Source: a virus | Strand: one strand, 5' to 3' | Virus record (IMG/VR): IMGVR_UViG_3300003886_000052 | Location: 1-20,883 of that record | Length of the DNA stretch: 20,883 bases | Shown: in pieces, positions 5,857-12,991 of the stretch | Position numbering within the stretch: position 1 is the stretch's first letter | Layout: every line of letters begins with the position of its first letter | Notes under the pieces: model-generated | Databases searched by the model: none | What the model saw: the letters and a program-made list of their open reading frames with translations, nothing else | Told to the model about the DNA's origin: nothing | Made by a program: the position numbers and the translations under genes

Positions 5857-5948
5857 CAGTATTCGGGCTTGTAGCTCAGTTGGTTAGAGCAAGGGGCTCA
5901 TAACCCCTAGGTCTCAGGTTCGATCCCTGACAAGCCCACCAAATACTG
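5857..5948 (+). other. Leader-trailer helix extending the pre-tRNA acceptor stem
   Basis: CAGTATT (5857-5863) just before the tRNA is exactly complementary to AATACTG (5942-5948) just after its CCA. This extends the acceptor stem by 7 bp across a small internal loop (C5864 opposite 5938-5941). A competing hairpin, CCGAATA (5841-5847) with TATTCGG (5860-5866), would take up the same leader bases and the first two tRNA bases. The symmetry about the mature ends makes chance unlikely. A role in precursor folding or processing is inference. Confidence 0.5.
5865..5941 (+). tRNA. tRNA with CAT anticodon (elongator Met or lysidine-type Ile)
   Basis: Full cloverleaf: acceptor GGGCTTG/CAAGCCC, D stem GCTC/GAGC with GTTGGTTA-type loop, anticodon stem AGGGG/CCCCT around CTCATAA (anticodon CAT), 5-nt variable loop, T stem TCAGG/CCTGA with TTCGATC loop, discriminator A5938 and encoded CCA (5939-5941). 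G1-C72 pairing and C11-G24 exclude a normal initiator. The anticodon stem nevertheless has the three consecutive G-C pairs (29-31/39-41) characteristic of initiators. CAT with CTCATAA can be elongator Met or tRNA-Ile2 that needs lysidine modification; I cannot decide which. A candidate promoter lies at 5748-5775. Confidence 0.95.
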
Positions 5949-5950
5949 AC

Positions 5951-6053
5951 GCCCTAGAAGTATAAGGGCTGAGAAGGGAAGGGTCTTGAGCAGCACAGCG
6001 CAGTCTGCCAAGTCTTCGGGGACCTGCATTTGCCGAAGAGAACCTCTCAGCCC
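5951..6053. other. Three-way-junction RNA fold at the convergence point
   Basis: The outer stem is GGGCTGAGA (5966-5974) with TCTCAGCCC (6045-6053), 9 perfect bp. Inside are two abutting hairpins. The first is CTTG-A-GCAG (5985-5993) with CTGC-CAAG (6005-6012). The second is TCTTCGG (6013-6019) with CCGAAGA (6033-6039). A mutually exclusive hairpin, GCCCT (5951-5955) with AGGGC (5965-5969), would break the outer stem. It sits between the tRNA and the holin stop (6056), where both transcripts converge. U-rich but interrupted stretches flank both sides, so it could be a bidirectional terminator. It could also be a small structured RNA cut from the tRNA transcript. Confidence 0.55.
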
Positions 6054-6055
6054 GA

Positions 6056-6487
6056 CTATTTCTTACCTTTGATGGAGTTGCGCTCAACCCCCAGCCGCTT
6101 CTCGTAGGTGCGAAGACCTCCTAGCCCAAGCATACCGAGGAGCAGGGTCATCAGTGGTCCCATATCAAGCTCTGGGAAGGAAGGTAACTCCCTAACACTG
6201 AAGGCGAGCAAAGCCCACGTCGCCATAGGCTCCAATAGGAACTGCCACATCAATGCAAAGCCGCAGACCCACATGATGAATGGTCTTGCCCCGGCAACGA
6301 AGATGCTGGAGTGTTTGGCCTGTTCCTTATTGATTTCAAGCTGGCCCTGAACCAGACCAGTCATAGCATTGAGCATCTGACCTTCAAACTGCTCCTTTGC
6401 TTCTTCTCGTTTGTTCTTGTCGGGGATAAGCCGCAAGACTCCGTCCAATATAGGGCCGAGCGCCCCCTTGATGAGATCTCCTAACAT
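6056..6487 (-). CDS. Holin, 3TM superfamily (PF11351-like)
   Basis: Predicted inner-membrane protein that forms lesions to end the infection cycle. The 143 residues show the family layout: an amphipathic N-terminus with LRLIPDKNKREEA (18-30), a polar helix to about 58, then HSSIFVAGARPFIMWVCG (59-76), where AGARPF replaces the usual AGWRPF. Hydrophobic segments lie near 69-86, 87-98 and 110-126, and the tail is basic (KGKK). The ATG overlaps the previous stop as TAATG, with GAGG about 11 nt upstream. It is the last gene of the leftward arm, next to a DUF5675 gene. This family is found as holins and in gene transfer agents. Function is inferred from family, not tested here. Confidence 0.8.
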   Translation of the reverse strand: MLGDLIKGALGPILDGVLRLIPDKNKREEAKEQFEGQMLNAMTGLVQGQLEINKEQAKHSSIFVAGARPFIMWVCGFALMWQFLLEPMATWALLAFSVRELPSFPELDMGPLMTLLLGMLGLGGLRTYEKRLGVERNSIKGKK

Positions 6488-6951
6488 TACGCTACGTCCT
6501 CTATTGTAATCCAGACCTCCTCTTGGCTCAAAGCCTCGAGGATTTTTTCGTACAAGCGGGTGTATGCGGCGACACTCGTACTGACCTGCCCCCGATCAAC
6601 CACATTGGATATCTGACCATCCCCCACAAGGATACAGCCTTCCGTATCGTCGTCACTGTTACCTACATGAATGTAGATATACTTGAAGTTGGGCACATCT
6701 TGGAGGTGCAGCATCCCCCGGTGAAAGTCAAACCTCTTGTTGTACCTCTTCACCATCCCACCCTCATTACGAAGGAGGATACGGTAGCGTCCAGGAGGGA
6801 TGCGGGTTTCTTTGGCTACCTTGACATCTTGGCGTTGATCCTCCAAGGTGTAGCAGCGAAAGGTTAGGTCGTCAGTGCCTGTTACGTCAAACAGGTTGCC
6901 AAGAGTGGACTCGTCCCCACTGGAGATTCTAGTTAGTAGGAGCTCCATCAT
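6487..6951 (-). CDS. DUF5675-family protein, possible cell-wall enzyme
   Basis: 154 residues from the ATG at 6951, which has GAGG about 6 nt upstream; a GTG at 6957 and an ATG at 6948 are alternatives. The DUF5675 signature is visible: ETRIPPGRYRI (48-58), FHRGMLHLQ (76-84), YIHVGNSDDDTEGCILVG (93-110) and an SVAAYTRLYEKI helix (126-137). The family has no established activity. A His in a beta strand (H95) before a TEGC cysteine (C106) recalls, loosely, the H...(S/T)HGC active site of L,D-transpeptidase-like enzymes. The gene occupies the usual endolysin slot beside the holin. A wall-directed function is inference only; the His-Cys spacing is shorter than in YkuD proteins. Confidence 0.8.
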   Translation of the reverse strand: MMELLLTRISSGDESTLGNLFDVTGTDDLTFRCYTLEDQRQDVKVAKETRIPPGRYRILLRNEGGMVKRYNKRFDFHRGMLHLQDVPNFKYIYIHVGNSDDDTEGCILVGDGQISNVVDRGQVSTSVAAYTRLYEKILEALSQEEVWITIEDVA

Positions 6952-7168
6952 TGGCACCCTCAGGTATTTTAGGAGGAAGGTCGGGGGTCACCGGCTGGGC
7001 CGTGTCTGTAATCCTCAGTTGTCCGTTAGCGATGGCGGCGAGCCAGAGCTTCATCTCTACGACTGTTTCAGCTTGGGCTGAGGATACTTGAATCCCCTGC
7101 CCCTGTGCGAAGATGCCGTGTATTGATGCTGCCATCTTCTGGTGAGTGTTCGGTTGTGCTTGACCCAT
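6929..7168 (-). CDS. 79-aa hypothetical phage protein
   Basis: The start is taken at ATG 7168, because AAGGAG precedes it by 7 nt. The longer frame from 7195 would place that ribosome binding site inside the coding region. The protein begins MGQAQPNTHQ, has an amphipathic helix around QAETVVEMKLWLAAIANGQ (31-49), and ends in a proline-rich tail with PPKIPEG. It overlaps the DUF5675 start by about 23 nt. No family is recognised. Its initiation region is a near-duplicate of that of the scaffold gene (see the repeat entries). Confidence 0.75.
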   Translation of the reverse strand: MGQAQPNTHQKMAASIHGIFAQGQGIQVSSAQAETVVEMKLWLAAIANGQLRITDTAQPVTPDLPPKIPEGANDGAPTN

Positions 7169-7183
7169 TTCATTCTCCTTATT
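7165..7183 (-). repeat. Repeated initiation module, copy 1
   Basis: On the minus strand this reads AATAAGGAGAATGAAATGG. The final ATG starts the 79-aa gene. The same 19 nt occurs at 20376-20394, with 14 nt of it at 17744-17757. A second ATG sits 5 nt before the real start, out of frame. Confidence 0.7.
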
Positions 7184-7202
7184 ATGTAGACTCAATTATA
7201 CG

Positions 7203-7502
7203 TTACTGCGCTTGCTCACGCAAGTAATCAATAAACAGAGTGTTGAACTCTTCTTGACCATCCTTTAAGTCTGCAAGAGCGAGGGCATTGTCGGATATCC
7301 CATCCTCCACAAGACCCATCCGATTGTTAAGGGTGACGATGGCTGGGGGGTCGCCCTGCTCAGAAACCTGCTGAAGCTTGGCATCCACGGCGTTGTTTAT
7401 CCAGAATTGCATAGCCATCCCGAGGATGGTCAGGCCCAGACCCCCGCCAACGAGGGACCCGAAAACCCAGATCCCAATTTTCTTAGCGTTCTTCGTCATC
7501 AT
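7203..7502 (-). CDS. Single-pass membrane protein with helical domain
   Basis: 99 residues, ATG at 7502 (or 7499), starting inside the end of the preceding gene. Residues 1-8 are basic (TKNAKK) and residues 9-33 form one transmembrane helix rich in Gly (SLVGGGLGLTILGMAMQFWI region). Then comes a polar, helix-prone domain with LNNRMGLVEDG (58-68) and a C-terminal helix ending YLREQAQ. Basic residues before the helix predict N-in, with the polar domain in the periplasm. That is i-spanin-like topology, but no matching lipoprotein gene is seen, so a spanin call is not justified. It lies between lysis-type and virion genes. No family recognised. Confidence 0.8.
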   Translation of the reverse strand: MMTKNAKKIGIWVFGSLVGGGLGLTILGMAMQFWINNAVDAKLQQVSEQGDPPAIVTLNNRMGLVEDGISDNALALADLKDGQEEFNTLFIDYLREQAQ

Positions 7503-8088
7503 CCTCTAACTGCTCCAATGTATGTTGTGCGTATGCCCGACGTTCACTAGCTTTCCTGGAAGCAGCTTGATTGTAAGACTCAAGATTTCTAATCTTAGCC
7601 TGTAGATCTTCATACAACATGGCTTGTTCTTGCTGTTGCTCCATCACGTATTCTTCCAATACAGCAGAATCGTGAGAAGAGCTGGGAGGGTCTACAGACA
7701 CTGGCGCGGGGGGAGCAACAGGGGAAGGGGCAAAGTCATGCGCCAATTCACAAGCCTCTTCCGTAGCAAACTCCCTTAGGATTTCTGGTTGGTTACACAG
7801 AGCCATCGCTGCGAGGGCATACTTCCCCGCCTTCAGATAGAACTCTGCCATACAGACATTGTTAAGTACGAGCTTCTGTCTGCCACCCAGAAGAGTATCC
7901 CATTGAGTAGACCCCAAGCACTGAGCAATATCCACATCACCAAGAGCGTGACCAAAAGCAAACGCCTTCGACGAATTTCCACCGAGTATAATCTCCCCTG
8001 CGGTCTGGTTGTTCATGTCATTAGACTGGATAATTTCATCCGGACCAGCAAAGGCGATGACCGGGAGTAGTAAGAGTAACCATTTCAT
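7483..8088 (-). CDS. Secreted or periplasmic phage protein with signal peptide
   Basis: 201 residues. MKWLLLLLPVIAFA-GPDE is a type I signal peptide with a likely cut after AFA (residue 14). No lipobox cysteine is present, so it is not a lipoprotein. The mature part has four Cys (in AQCLG, NNVCM, ALCNQ, EEACEL), which could form disulfides. A Pro/Ser linker (about 120-138) and a C-terminal helical, Gln/Glu-rich coiled-coil-like tail ending in DDDEER follow. The SKAFAFGHALGDVDIAQCLG stretch is one I have seen in environmental podovirus genomes without a function. The ATG overlaps the upstream stop as ATGA. An envelope role during lysis or entry fits; nothing more specific can be supported. Confidence 0.83.
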   Translation of the reverse strand: MKWLLLLLPVIAFAGPDEIIQSNDMNNQTAGEIILGGNSSKAFAFGHALGDVDIAQCLGSTQWDTLLGGRQKLVLNNVCMAEFYLKAGKYALAAMALCNQPEILREFATEEACELAHDFAPSPVAPPAPVSVDPPSSSHDSAVLEEYVMEQQQEQAMLYEDLQAKIRNLESYNQAASRKASERRAYAQHTLEQLEDDDEER

Positions 8089-8561
8089 AAGACTGTAGCC
8101 TCTATTTGGACGACCACTGCCCCAGTCGTATTGGCTGGATCAGCAATCTCTCGTATCTCTATTGTACCATTCCAGAAAGCAGACCCTGATGCGGCAGCAT
8201 CCTTCTGCCAAGTGATTATTCTTTCTAATGTAGTGGTTAAGAATGTGTTGAGTGTCCCGGTAAGAGTCCCAGCGTCCCCCGAGGTAGAGGTTTGTATAAA
8301 CTCTACTTCGAACTGAGTATTCAACCCAGAGATAAGCCAGTCGTCTCCAAACTGGGCAAATACTCCAGGGGCCATATCTGACCCTACACGAGACTGACCC
8401 TCCCCGTTAGAGTTTATATTGTAGGAACCTCTAGGTAAGAGCCCTCCTCCGAAGGGTACTCCCGCAATAAGAGGGGTTGGGAGGTCATTCAGCTCCGCAA
8501 CAGCCGCACCTCCTGCACCAATCACCGCAGCTACCCCGACAGATGCCATTTGGATTGTCAT
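8085..8561 (-). CDS. Hypothetical virion-region protein, beta-rich
   Basis: 158 residues. The N-terminus is a small hydrophobic Ala/Gly stretch (ASVGVAAVIGAGGAAVAEL, 6-24). It is followed by Gly/Ser/Thr-rich beta-type sequence, including QFEVEFIQTSTSGDAGTLTG (82-101). The C-terminus alternates polar and hydrophobic (IEIREIA, VVVQIEATVL). It lies directly after the tail fibre gene and overlaps its stop by 4 nt (ATGA). It may be a tail-fibre partner, a minor virion protein or a capsid-surface protein. No known family is recognised and no function is assigned. Confidence 0.8.
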   Translation of the reverse strand: MTIQMASVGVAAVIGAGGAAVAELNDLPTPLIAGVPFGGGLLPRGSYNINSNGEGQSRVGSDMAPGVFAQFGDDWLISGLNTQFEVEFIQTSTSGDAGTLTGTLNTFLTTTLERIITWQKDAAASGSAFWNGTIEIREIADPANTTGAVVVQIEATVL

Positions 8562-9844
8562 ACGAGGTTAGGTCCAGTCAGGTAGTACTCTGTGTCTGTT
8601 CGCTTGTATATAGTGAACTGACCTTCTCCTGCCGTCACAAATCCGGCTACGAGGCTGGTGGTCCACGACGCACCGTTCCAAAAGGTTATTATCACTCCAG
8701 CCCCAGCTTGGAAGAGAATATTGCCTGCGCCAGCGTCGTTTATGACACTCCACATAGACCCAACTTTGGTGTTGGAGATATCATTTAGCGAATACGTTCT
8801 CGGAGTAACCTCATCATGAATTACCATTTCTCCGACGTTACTTAGGCCGACTATTAAATCTGCATTTTGTACACGAAGAGGCAACACGTTCATGCCAACA
8901 GGTTCAAAATTCCCGTTAATAGTGAACACCTCGGCCCCCATACCGACATCGGCACCTCCATTATCGGAAGTCCTAAGCGCATTCTGCCCATCCCAGAAGA
9001 AGCTGACTGCCCCATTCGCGAACATGCTTATCCAGGTATCCTCGAGAATGCCGCTGTCGGAAGTCTGTTGTAGGTGCGCTGCCGTCCCACTAGACGAGTC
9101 GAAGAAGATTCTTAGCGCCCTCGCCCCAGTAGAGGTAGATGTGAGGAGTATGGAAGACCCCCCACCACCGTCTGTCTCGTCCAGCACCAGCCCTGCCTGA
9201 CTTGCCGCAATGTTCAGAACACTGCCGCTGAATACCAGACCGGAAACTCCCTCAACTGTAGTTGCGTTGATCCAGACAGCCAGTTGATTATTGACAGGTG
9301 TTCCAGAAATCTGTGCTCCGCCAGCAGAAATCATACTGTTAGAAACACCGTTCTGATCCACAAAGAATATATCGTCGCCAAAGGCATGGATTTGCCCAAC
9401 ATTCGGCAGATCGGCAACCGCCACCCCATAGTCTAGACGAACAGGGAGGTTGAATTGCCACTGCCCTGAGGGTTCGTAGTCGCCCCCTTCATTCATCACT
9501 GGCACCCACACGGACGAAATAAATATGTCCATAGGGTTGAGTGCACTACTGGTGAATCTGGCTTTGTCTACCCCCGCTACACTGACCCGCATTTCATCAA
9601 GGCCGGGACGGTAAAATCCCATGCTCGGCTGGTTAGACCAAGAAATTCCTGGGAGGGCAGCCGTACCATCCGCATTGAGGAAAGGTACAAGCATCCCCCC
9701 AGACCCTGAACGGCTGAGGCTGTCGGTCATTGACGCAGCCAAATCATCCAAAGTAAGGTTCTGCACCGCAGAAGATATAACCGTACCCGATATTACCGGA
9801 TTGCCAGCCGGAAGCGAGTAGTTTCCTGATCCATCACGTGGCAT
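8558..9844 (-). CDS. Tail fibre / tail appendage protein
   Basis: Predicted receptor-binding appendage, 428 residues. The N-terminus, MPRDGSGNYSLPAGNPVISG (1-20), is the characteristic anchor segment of many phage tail fibres, followed by a short helix TLDDLAASMTDSLSRSG. The middle is Gly/Ser/Thr/Asn-rich with repeated short beta segments, typical of a trimeric shaft. The C-terminus (NDAGAGNILFQAGAGVIITF, then GQFTIYKRTDTEYYL near the end) resembles the repeated tip module of fibre proteins. It starts with TAATG overlap after the large ejection-type gene. I see no paired variable/template repeat or reverse transcriptase that would indicate targeted diversification. Receptor unknown. Confidence 0.85.
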   Translation of the reverse strand: MPRDGSGNYSLPAGNPVISGTVISSAVQNLTLDDLAASMTDSLSRSGSGGMLVPFLNADGTAALPGISWSNQPSMGFYRPGLDEMRVSVAGVDKARFTSSALNPMDIFISSVWVPVMNEGGDYEPSGQWQFNLPVRLDYGVAVADLPNVGQIHAFGDDIFFVDQNGVSNSMISAGGAQISGTPVNNQLAVWINATTVEGVSGLVFSGSVLNIAASQAGLVLDETDGGGGSSILLTSTSTGARALRIFFDSSSGTAAHLQQTSDSGILEDTWISMFANGAVSFFWDGQNALRTSDNGGADVGMGAEVFTINGNFEPVGMNVLPLRVQNADLIVGLSNVGEMVIHDEVTPRTYSLNDISNTKVGSMWSVINDAGAGNILFQAGAGVIITFWNGASWTTSLVAGFVTAGEGQFTIYKRTDTEYYLTGPNLV

Positions 9845-11508
9845 TATTCTTCTCCTGCCAAAATCTGTTGTTTGATTGCTACCTGTTGACGCCCCGTATA
9901 CCCAGCCGTCTTAAGAAACAATGCGAATTGGGGGTGGCTGAGGAGCTCCTTACCTCGGTGCTGCCCAGAAATAAATTTCTGAAACCCTTTCGTTGCCAAG
10001 AGCTTCCCAACAGCAATCGCTGTCCCTGCCCCGATAGCTACGGGGACTCCAGCCCCCGCGAAGACACTAGTCGCCAACCCCAGAGCAGCTACAGTCTGGA
10101 ATATACCTTGTCGGGAGGGGAAGTCAGGCAAGGCTCGCATCGCTGAGTCTGCGGTCTGCTGTAGAGGACGCCCCCCAGACCTTGCCCCGACGCCGCCCTT
10201 TTCAGCCGCTGCTGTAAGGAGTTGTTGAGGGGTAAACTCCTGCCCTGCTGACTTAGCCTTGTCCACTGCCCTGTTCAGTATTTGGTAGTTGTGATAGTAA
10301 GGCTCCAATGCTCGGTAGCCTTGATACACTTCATCATCCAACCCCTTCTTAAGGACATCATCAATGTTCTTAAGGGCAGAATCAATTTGCCCCCGCATTG
10401 CCTTGTCTAACTGTCCTGGGGACAACTGACCCTTCAATTCGTTGAGGGCATTCTTGTAGTTCAGCAAATGCTGAGCCTTAGCGGATGCCGCAGGCTTGGG
10501 GATGCGATACATCCCACCTGTTTCTTTCTTTAACAGGTTAGTCACCGCTGCTGGTGTTCTTAGTCCTCTAGTACTGAGAACACTAGCCCCGATATCGTCA
10601 TATGCTGTGGACCAGAAGTCGTCCAGCTTGCCAATGACTCCGTGTATTGTATCCTTAGCCCCGAAGGTCACTCCTTCATAGCCAGGAACTGCTTGCTCAC
10701 CAACCCACCTTCGTAAATCGTTGACCGCATCATCGTACTGGTTGCGGATTTTACCGCCCACTCCTGGGATATTAGCAAGGATGGCATTGTAGAATTGCTT
10801 GATGACCCCCGGCTTCGCTGACTGCGACAGAGGGATAAACTTCCCTGTCTCATTCATAACAGTGCGGGCTTCATCCGTCATGGAAGTGAGTCGGAAATTG
10901 CCCCATGCAGAACCCAGCTTCTTCCCCAGTTGTCCAAAGCCTGCACCTAAGAGGAGGCCTCCAGCAGCCCCAGCCGCACGATCCTCATGGTCCCCCAAAA
11001 GTCCGCCATACGCAGCGCCCTCGACAGCCCCTCGAGCAACCGGACTTTGTAGCAGCCTGCCACCGCGTACCGCATTGGCCCGACTTAGGTTGCCAGCGGC
11101 TCGAGCGGTTCTCAGCCCATGACCTGCGGCTGCCCCGGCCTTACTTACAGCACCCCCCAGCGGAACGGCTGTCGCAGCAATCTGACCTACGATATTGCCC
11201 GTCGCACCCATGCCAGTCGCCAGTAAATCACGATCTAAATCATCCGCTTCCGACATTTCTTCATCAGTAATGATGCCTGCGAAATTGCCGACGTTACGGG
11301 CGACATCTACCATCCCCCGACCTACACCTTCTAGGAACCGCAGCCCTTTGGAGTCTCCGGCTGCGCCAAGTTCCCCCATACCGCTGTCGTAGCCAAAATC
11401 CTCATTGGTGGCAAGACCATTACGGATAGCCTTCATAGCAATCTGATGTTTGGGGGTGCCATCGGGGATATCCCGAAGCACGACACCATTAGGGAGGGTT
11501 ACATTCAT
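9844..11508 (-). CDS. Large internal virion / DNA-ejection-type protein
   Basis: 554 residues from ATG 11508, chosen because it gives the genome's usual ATGA overlap with the upstream stop and has a G-rich site before it; ATG 11523 is the alternative. The N-terminus MNVTLPNGVVLRDIPDGTP is a short module found at the start of several phage internal proteins. Gly/Ala-rich hydrophobic stretches occur near 80-115, 160-195 and 495-530 (for example AGAGVPVAIGAGTAIAVGK), consistent with membrane-inserting segments. A helical middle section has a DEVYQGYRALEPYYHNYQIL region. The location between other presumed ejection proteins and the tail fibre supports a role in forming a DNA-transfer channel. No lytic transglycosylase motif is obvious. 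Function is by position and composition. Confidence 0.82.
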   Translation of the reverse strand: MNVTLPNGVVLRDIPDGTPKHQIAMKAIRNGLATNEDFGYDSGMGELGAAGDSKGLRFLEGVGRGMVDVARNVGNFAGIITDEEMSEADDLDRDLLATGMGATGNIVGQIAATAVPLGGAVSKAGAAAGHGLRTARAAGNLSRANAVRGGRLLQSPVARGAVEGAAYGGLLGDHEDRAAGAAGGLLLGAGFGQLGKKLGSAWGNFRLTSMTDEARTVMNETGKFIPLSQSAKPGVIKQFYNAILANIPGVGGKIRNQYDDAVNDLRRWVGEQAVPGYEGVTFGAKDTIHGVIGKLDDFWSTAYDDIGASVLSTRGLRTPAAVTNLLKKETGGMYRIPKPAASAKAQHLLNYKNALNELKGQLSPGQLDKAMRGQIDSALKNIDDVLKKGLDDEVYQGYRALEPYYHNYQILNRAVDKAKSAGQEFTPQQLLTAAAEKGGVGARSGGRPLQQTADSAMRALPDFPSRQGIFQTVAALGLATSVFAGAGVPVAIGAGTAIAVGKLLATKGFQKFISGQHRGKELLSHPQFALFLKTAGYTGRQQVAIKQQILAGEE

Positions 11509-12413
11509 CGGAGTTCCCCCCATATAAATGACCCATCTCCAGACTCACCTCCAGCGGGGCGGTCCCCGTCCTGGCCGGAGGGGGAAGCTGTGGGAGCTCC
11601 AAATTGTGGCATCGGGGTAATGTCTCCATAGACGCTCTGCACCCACTCAGGCTTGTACAGGGGAGCATCATTCGCATACTGCTCCTTCAGCTTACGTTCT
11701 GCAATTTCCGTCAAGGTTTTTAAGCCTCGTTGGATGACCTCAGGCGGGGAGTTGGGGCTGATATTAGCACCCTCCCATGCTCTGATTTCTGAATCCGTCA
11801 AAGCTGACCCGAACAACTTATTCCTACGGCCCAAAGTGTAGAGGAGGTCGTAGTCCGCCCACCAGCGCGACTGATCTTGCTGGTCGTCTGTACCCGTATA
11901 CTTTCCGAAGGTATTGCTGATGCTCCCTTCAAAGGGGAAGAAGGTATTGTTCGCGTAGTCTTCCTTGTAGCTCTTCAACACCCTCTGCAAACTCTGGTAG
12001 GACTCCTTAGCTTCCTCCGTCTTCTTTTGGGCGGAAACTGTAGGAGCCTTAAATGACCCCATAGGGTTAGAACGCAGCAACTGATTCTTTTCAGTGGCCC
12101 GGTTGTGACGTTCGTACTCCTCTTGCTTACGAAGGGCCATAGCATTCTTCAGAGCTGACTGTTCAGCCATCTGTTTGTAGTAGCCGCTAGTGAGCTGACG
12201 CTGAGCATCCGCCTCCATAGCTTTTTTCTCAAGCTGGGTGTCTCGGGAAACCGAGGCTGCCAAGTTTTGACCAAAAGGCGTGAGTACATCGTCTCCAGTT
12301 ATCTGAGCGAGCTCACTGATTTCCCGGCGTCGGCGCAACCCGGACGACAGTGCCTTCTGCATATCGTCATCTCGGTTGCTGCCAGACGTCAGCATAATTT
12401 CTAAAGGATCCAT
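11505..12413 (-). CDS. Internal virion protein, helical
   Basis: 302 residues. Rich in Lys, Glu, Gln and Arg, with long predicted helices: RRRREISELAQITGDDV (27-43), then a highly charged segment (about 60-115) and KTEEAKESYQSLQRVLKSYK. A later motif, SALTDSEIRAWEG (202-214 region), occurs in ejection-type phage proteins. The C-terminal 35 residues are Gly/Pro/Ser-rich and probably disordered. Starts with a TAATG overlap and ends overlapping the large ejection-type gene. An internal-core or ejection role is inferred from position between tail-hub and large ejection proteins. No enzyme motif is visible. Confidence 0.8.
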   Translation of the reverse strand: MDPLEIMLTSGSNRDDDMQKALSSGLRRRREISELAQITGDDVLTPFGQNLAASVSRDTQLEKKAMEADAQRQLTSGYYKQMAEQSALKNAMALRKQEEYERHNRATEKNQLLRSNPMGSFKAPTVSAQKKTEEAKESYQSLQRVLKSYKEDYANNTFFPFEGSISNTFGKYTGTDDQQDQSRWWADYDLLYTLGRRNKLFGSALTDSEIRAWEGANISPNSPPEVIQRGLKTLTEIAERKLKEQYANDAPLYKPEWVQSVYGDITPMPQFGAPTASPSGQDGDRPAGGESGDGSFIWGELR

Positions 12414-12991
12414 TATGCGTATCCTGTCTCGTCTTCCTCAAAGAGGCCAGCCGCACCCCCTATACTCCCATCAATTATGGTTTCAAGGTTTTGCTTCTTG
12501 CCCTTGTTTCTCAGCAGGTCAATTATAGACACCCTGCCCTCAGTCTGCTTTCCGCCAATCTTCTTAGAGTCCCGAGCACCCTTGAATCGTTTAGCCCCCA
12601 CCACCAGATGTTCAAGTGGGGAAGCTGCCACGAAAGTGCGCCCTTGATTGACGTACTGGCCTTCAGCAGTCTTAGTCTTCCGCATCTCCTGAGCCTGAGC
12701 CTGCTGCCTTTTGAGGTCTCCCATGCCGCCAAATTTAGCAATGTCCTCATCCGACATATTGTCGTAGATACTGCCCTGCCCCGCTTGAGGAGCAGCCCCC
12801 GCTTGAGGGGCCGAACCTTCTGGTGCGGTTCCTGCAATGTGCATCGTGCTCAGCTCCATAGGGTTCTCAGGAGAGCCCTCTTTAGCACCAACAGAAGCTG
12901 AAGCATCTTGTGTGACGAACCACTCAGGGATCGGATCACCCTGCTTCCACCCGGAAGCCAAGAGTTTTTGCATAGCGGCTTGATTCTTCAT
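12413..12991 (-). CDS. Hypothetical internal virion protein
   Basis: 192 residues with no recognised domain. Residues 1-30 look folded (LLASGWKQGDPIPEWFV). Residues 35-75 are Ala/Gly/Pro/Gln-rich with a near-duplicate GAAPQAGAAPQAG-like element. The second half is basic (KRFKGARDSKKIGGKQ) and ends with an acidic LFEEDETGYA. One-nt overlaps link it to both neighbours, so it is part of the same translational unit. Virion or assembly role by context only. Confidence 0.8.
   Translation of the reverse strand: MKNQAAMQKLLASGWKQGDPIPEWFVTQDASASVGAKEGSPENPMELSTMHIAGTAPEGSAPQAGAAPQAGQGSIYDNMSDEDIAKFGGMGDLKRQQAQAQEMRKTKTAEGQYVNQGRTFVAASPLEHLVVGAKRFKGARDSKKIGGKQTEGRVSIIDLLRNKGKKQNLETIIDGSIGGAAGLFEEDETGYA

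Noticed and set aside
5740-5860. Group I intron or hammerhead-like core
   Set aside because: Phrases such as CGGGAAATTAG and GTTGAGAAAGACTC loosely resemble intron core segments, but no P3-P7 arrangement could be drawn. The 5966-6053 junction also lacks the hammerhead CUGANGA and GAAA bases.
5865-6053. Prophage attachment site at the tRNA
   Set aside because: The tRNA is a complete phage gene with its own candidate promoter. No integrase or duplicated tRNA 3' end is seen.
6487-8088. Classical endolysin or spanin pair
   Set aside because: No lysozyme, amidase or transglycosylase motif and no lipobox could be found. Only holin and unassigned proteins are supported.
8558-9844. Diversity-generating retroelement acting on the tail fibre
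   Set aside because: No template/variable repeat pair and no reverse transcriptase is present in the window.
12491-12901. 136-aa plus-strand frame
   Set aside because: Antisense shadow of the 192-aa internal virion gene, which is coupled to both neighbours by 1-nt overlaps.
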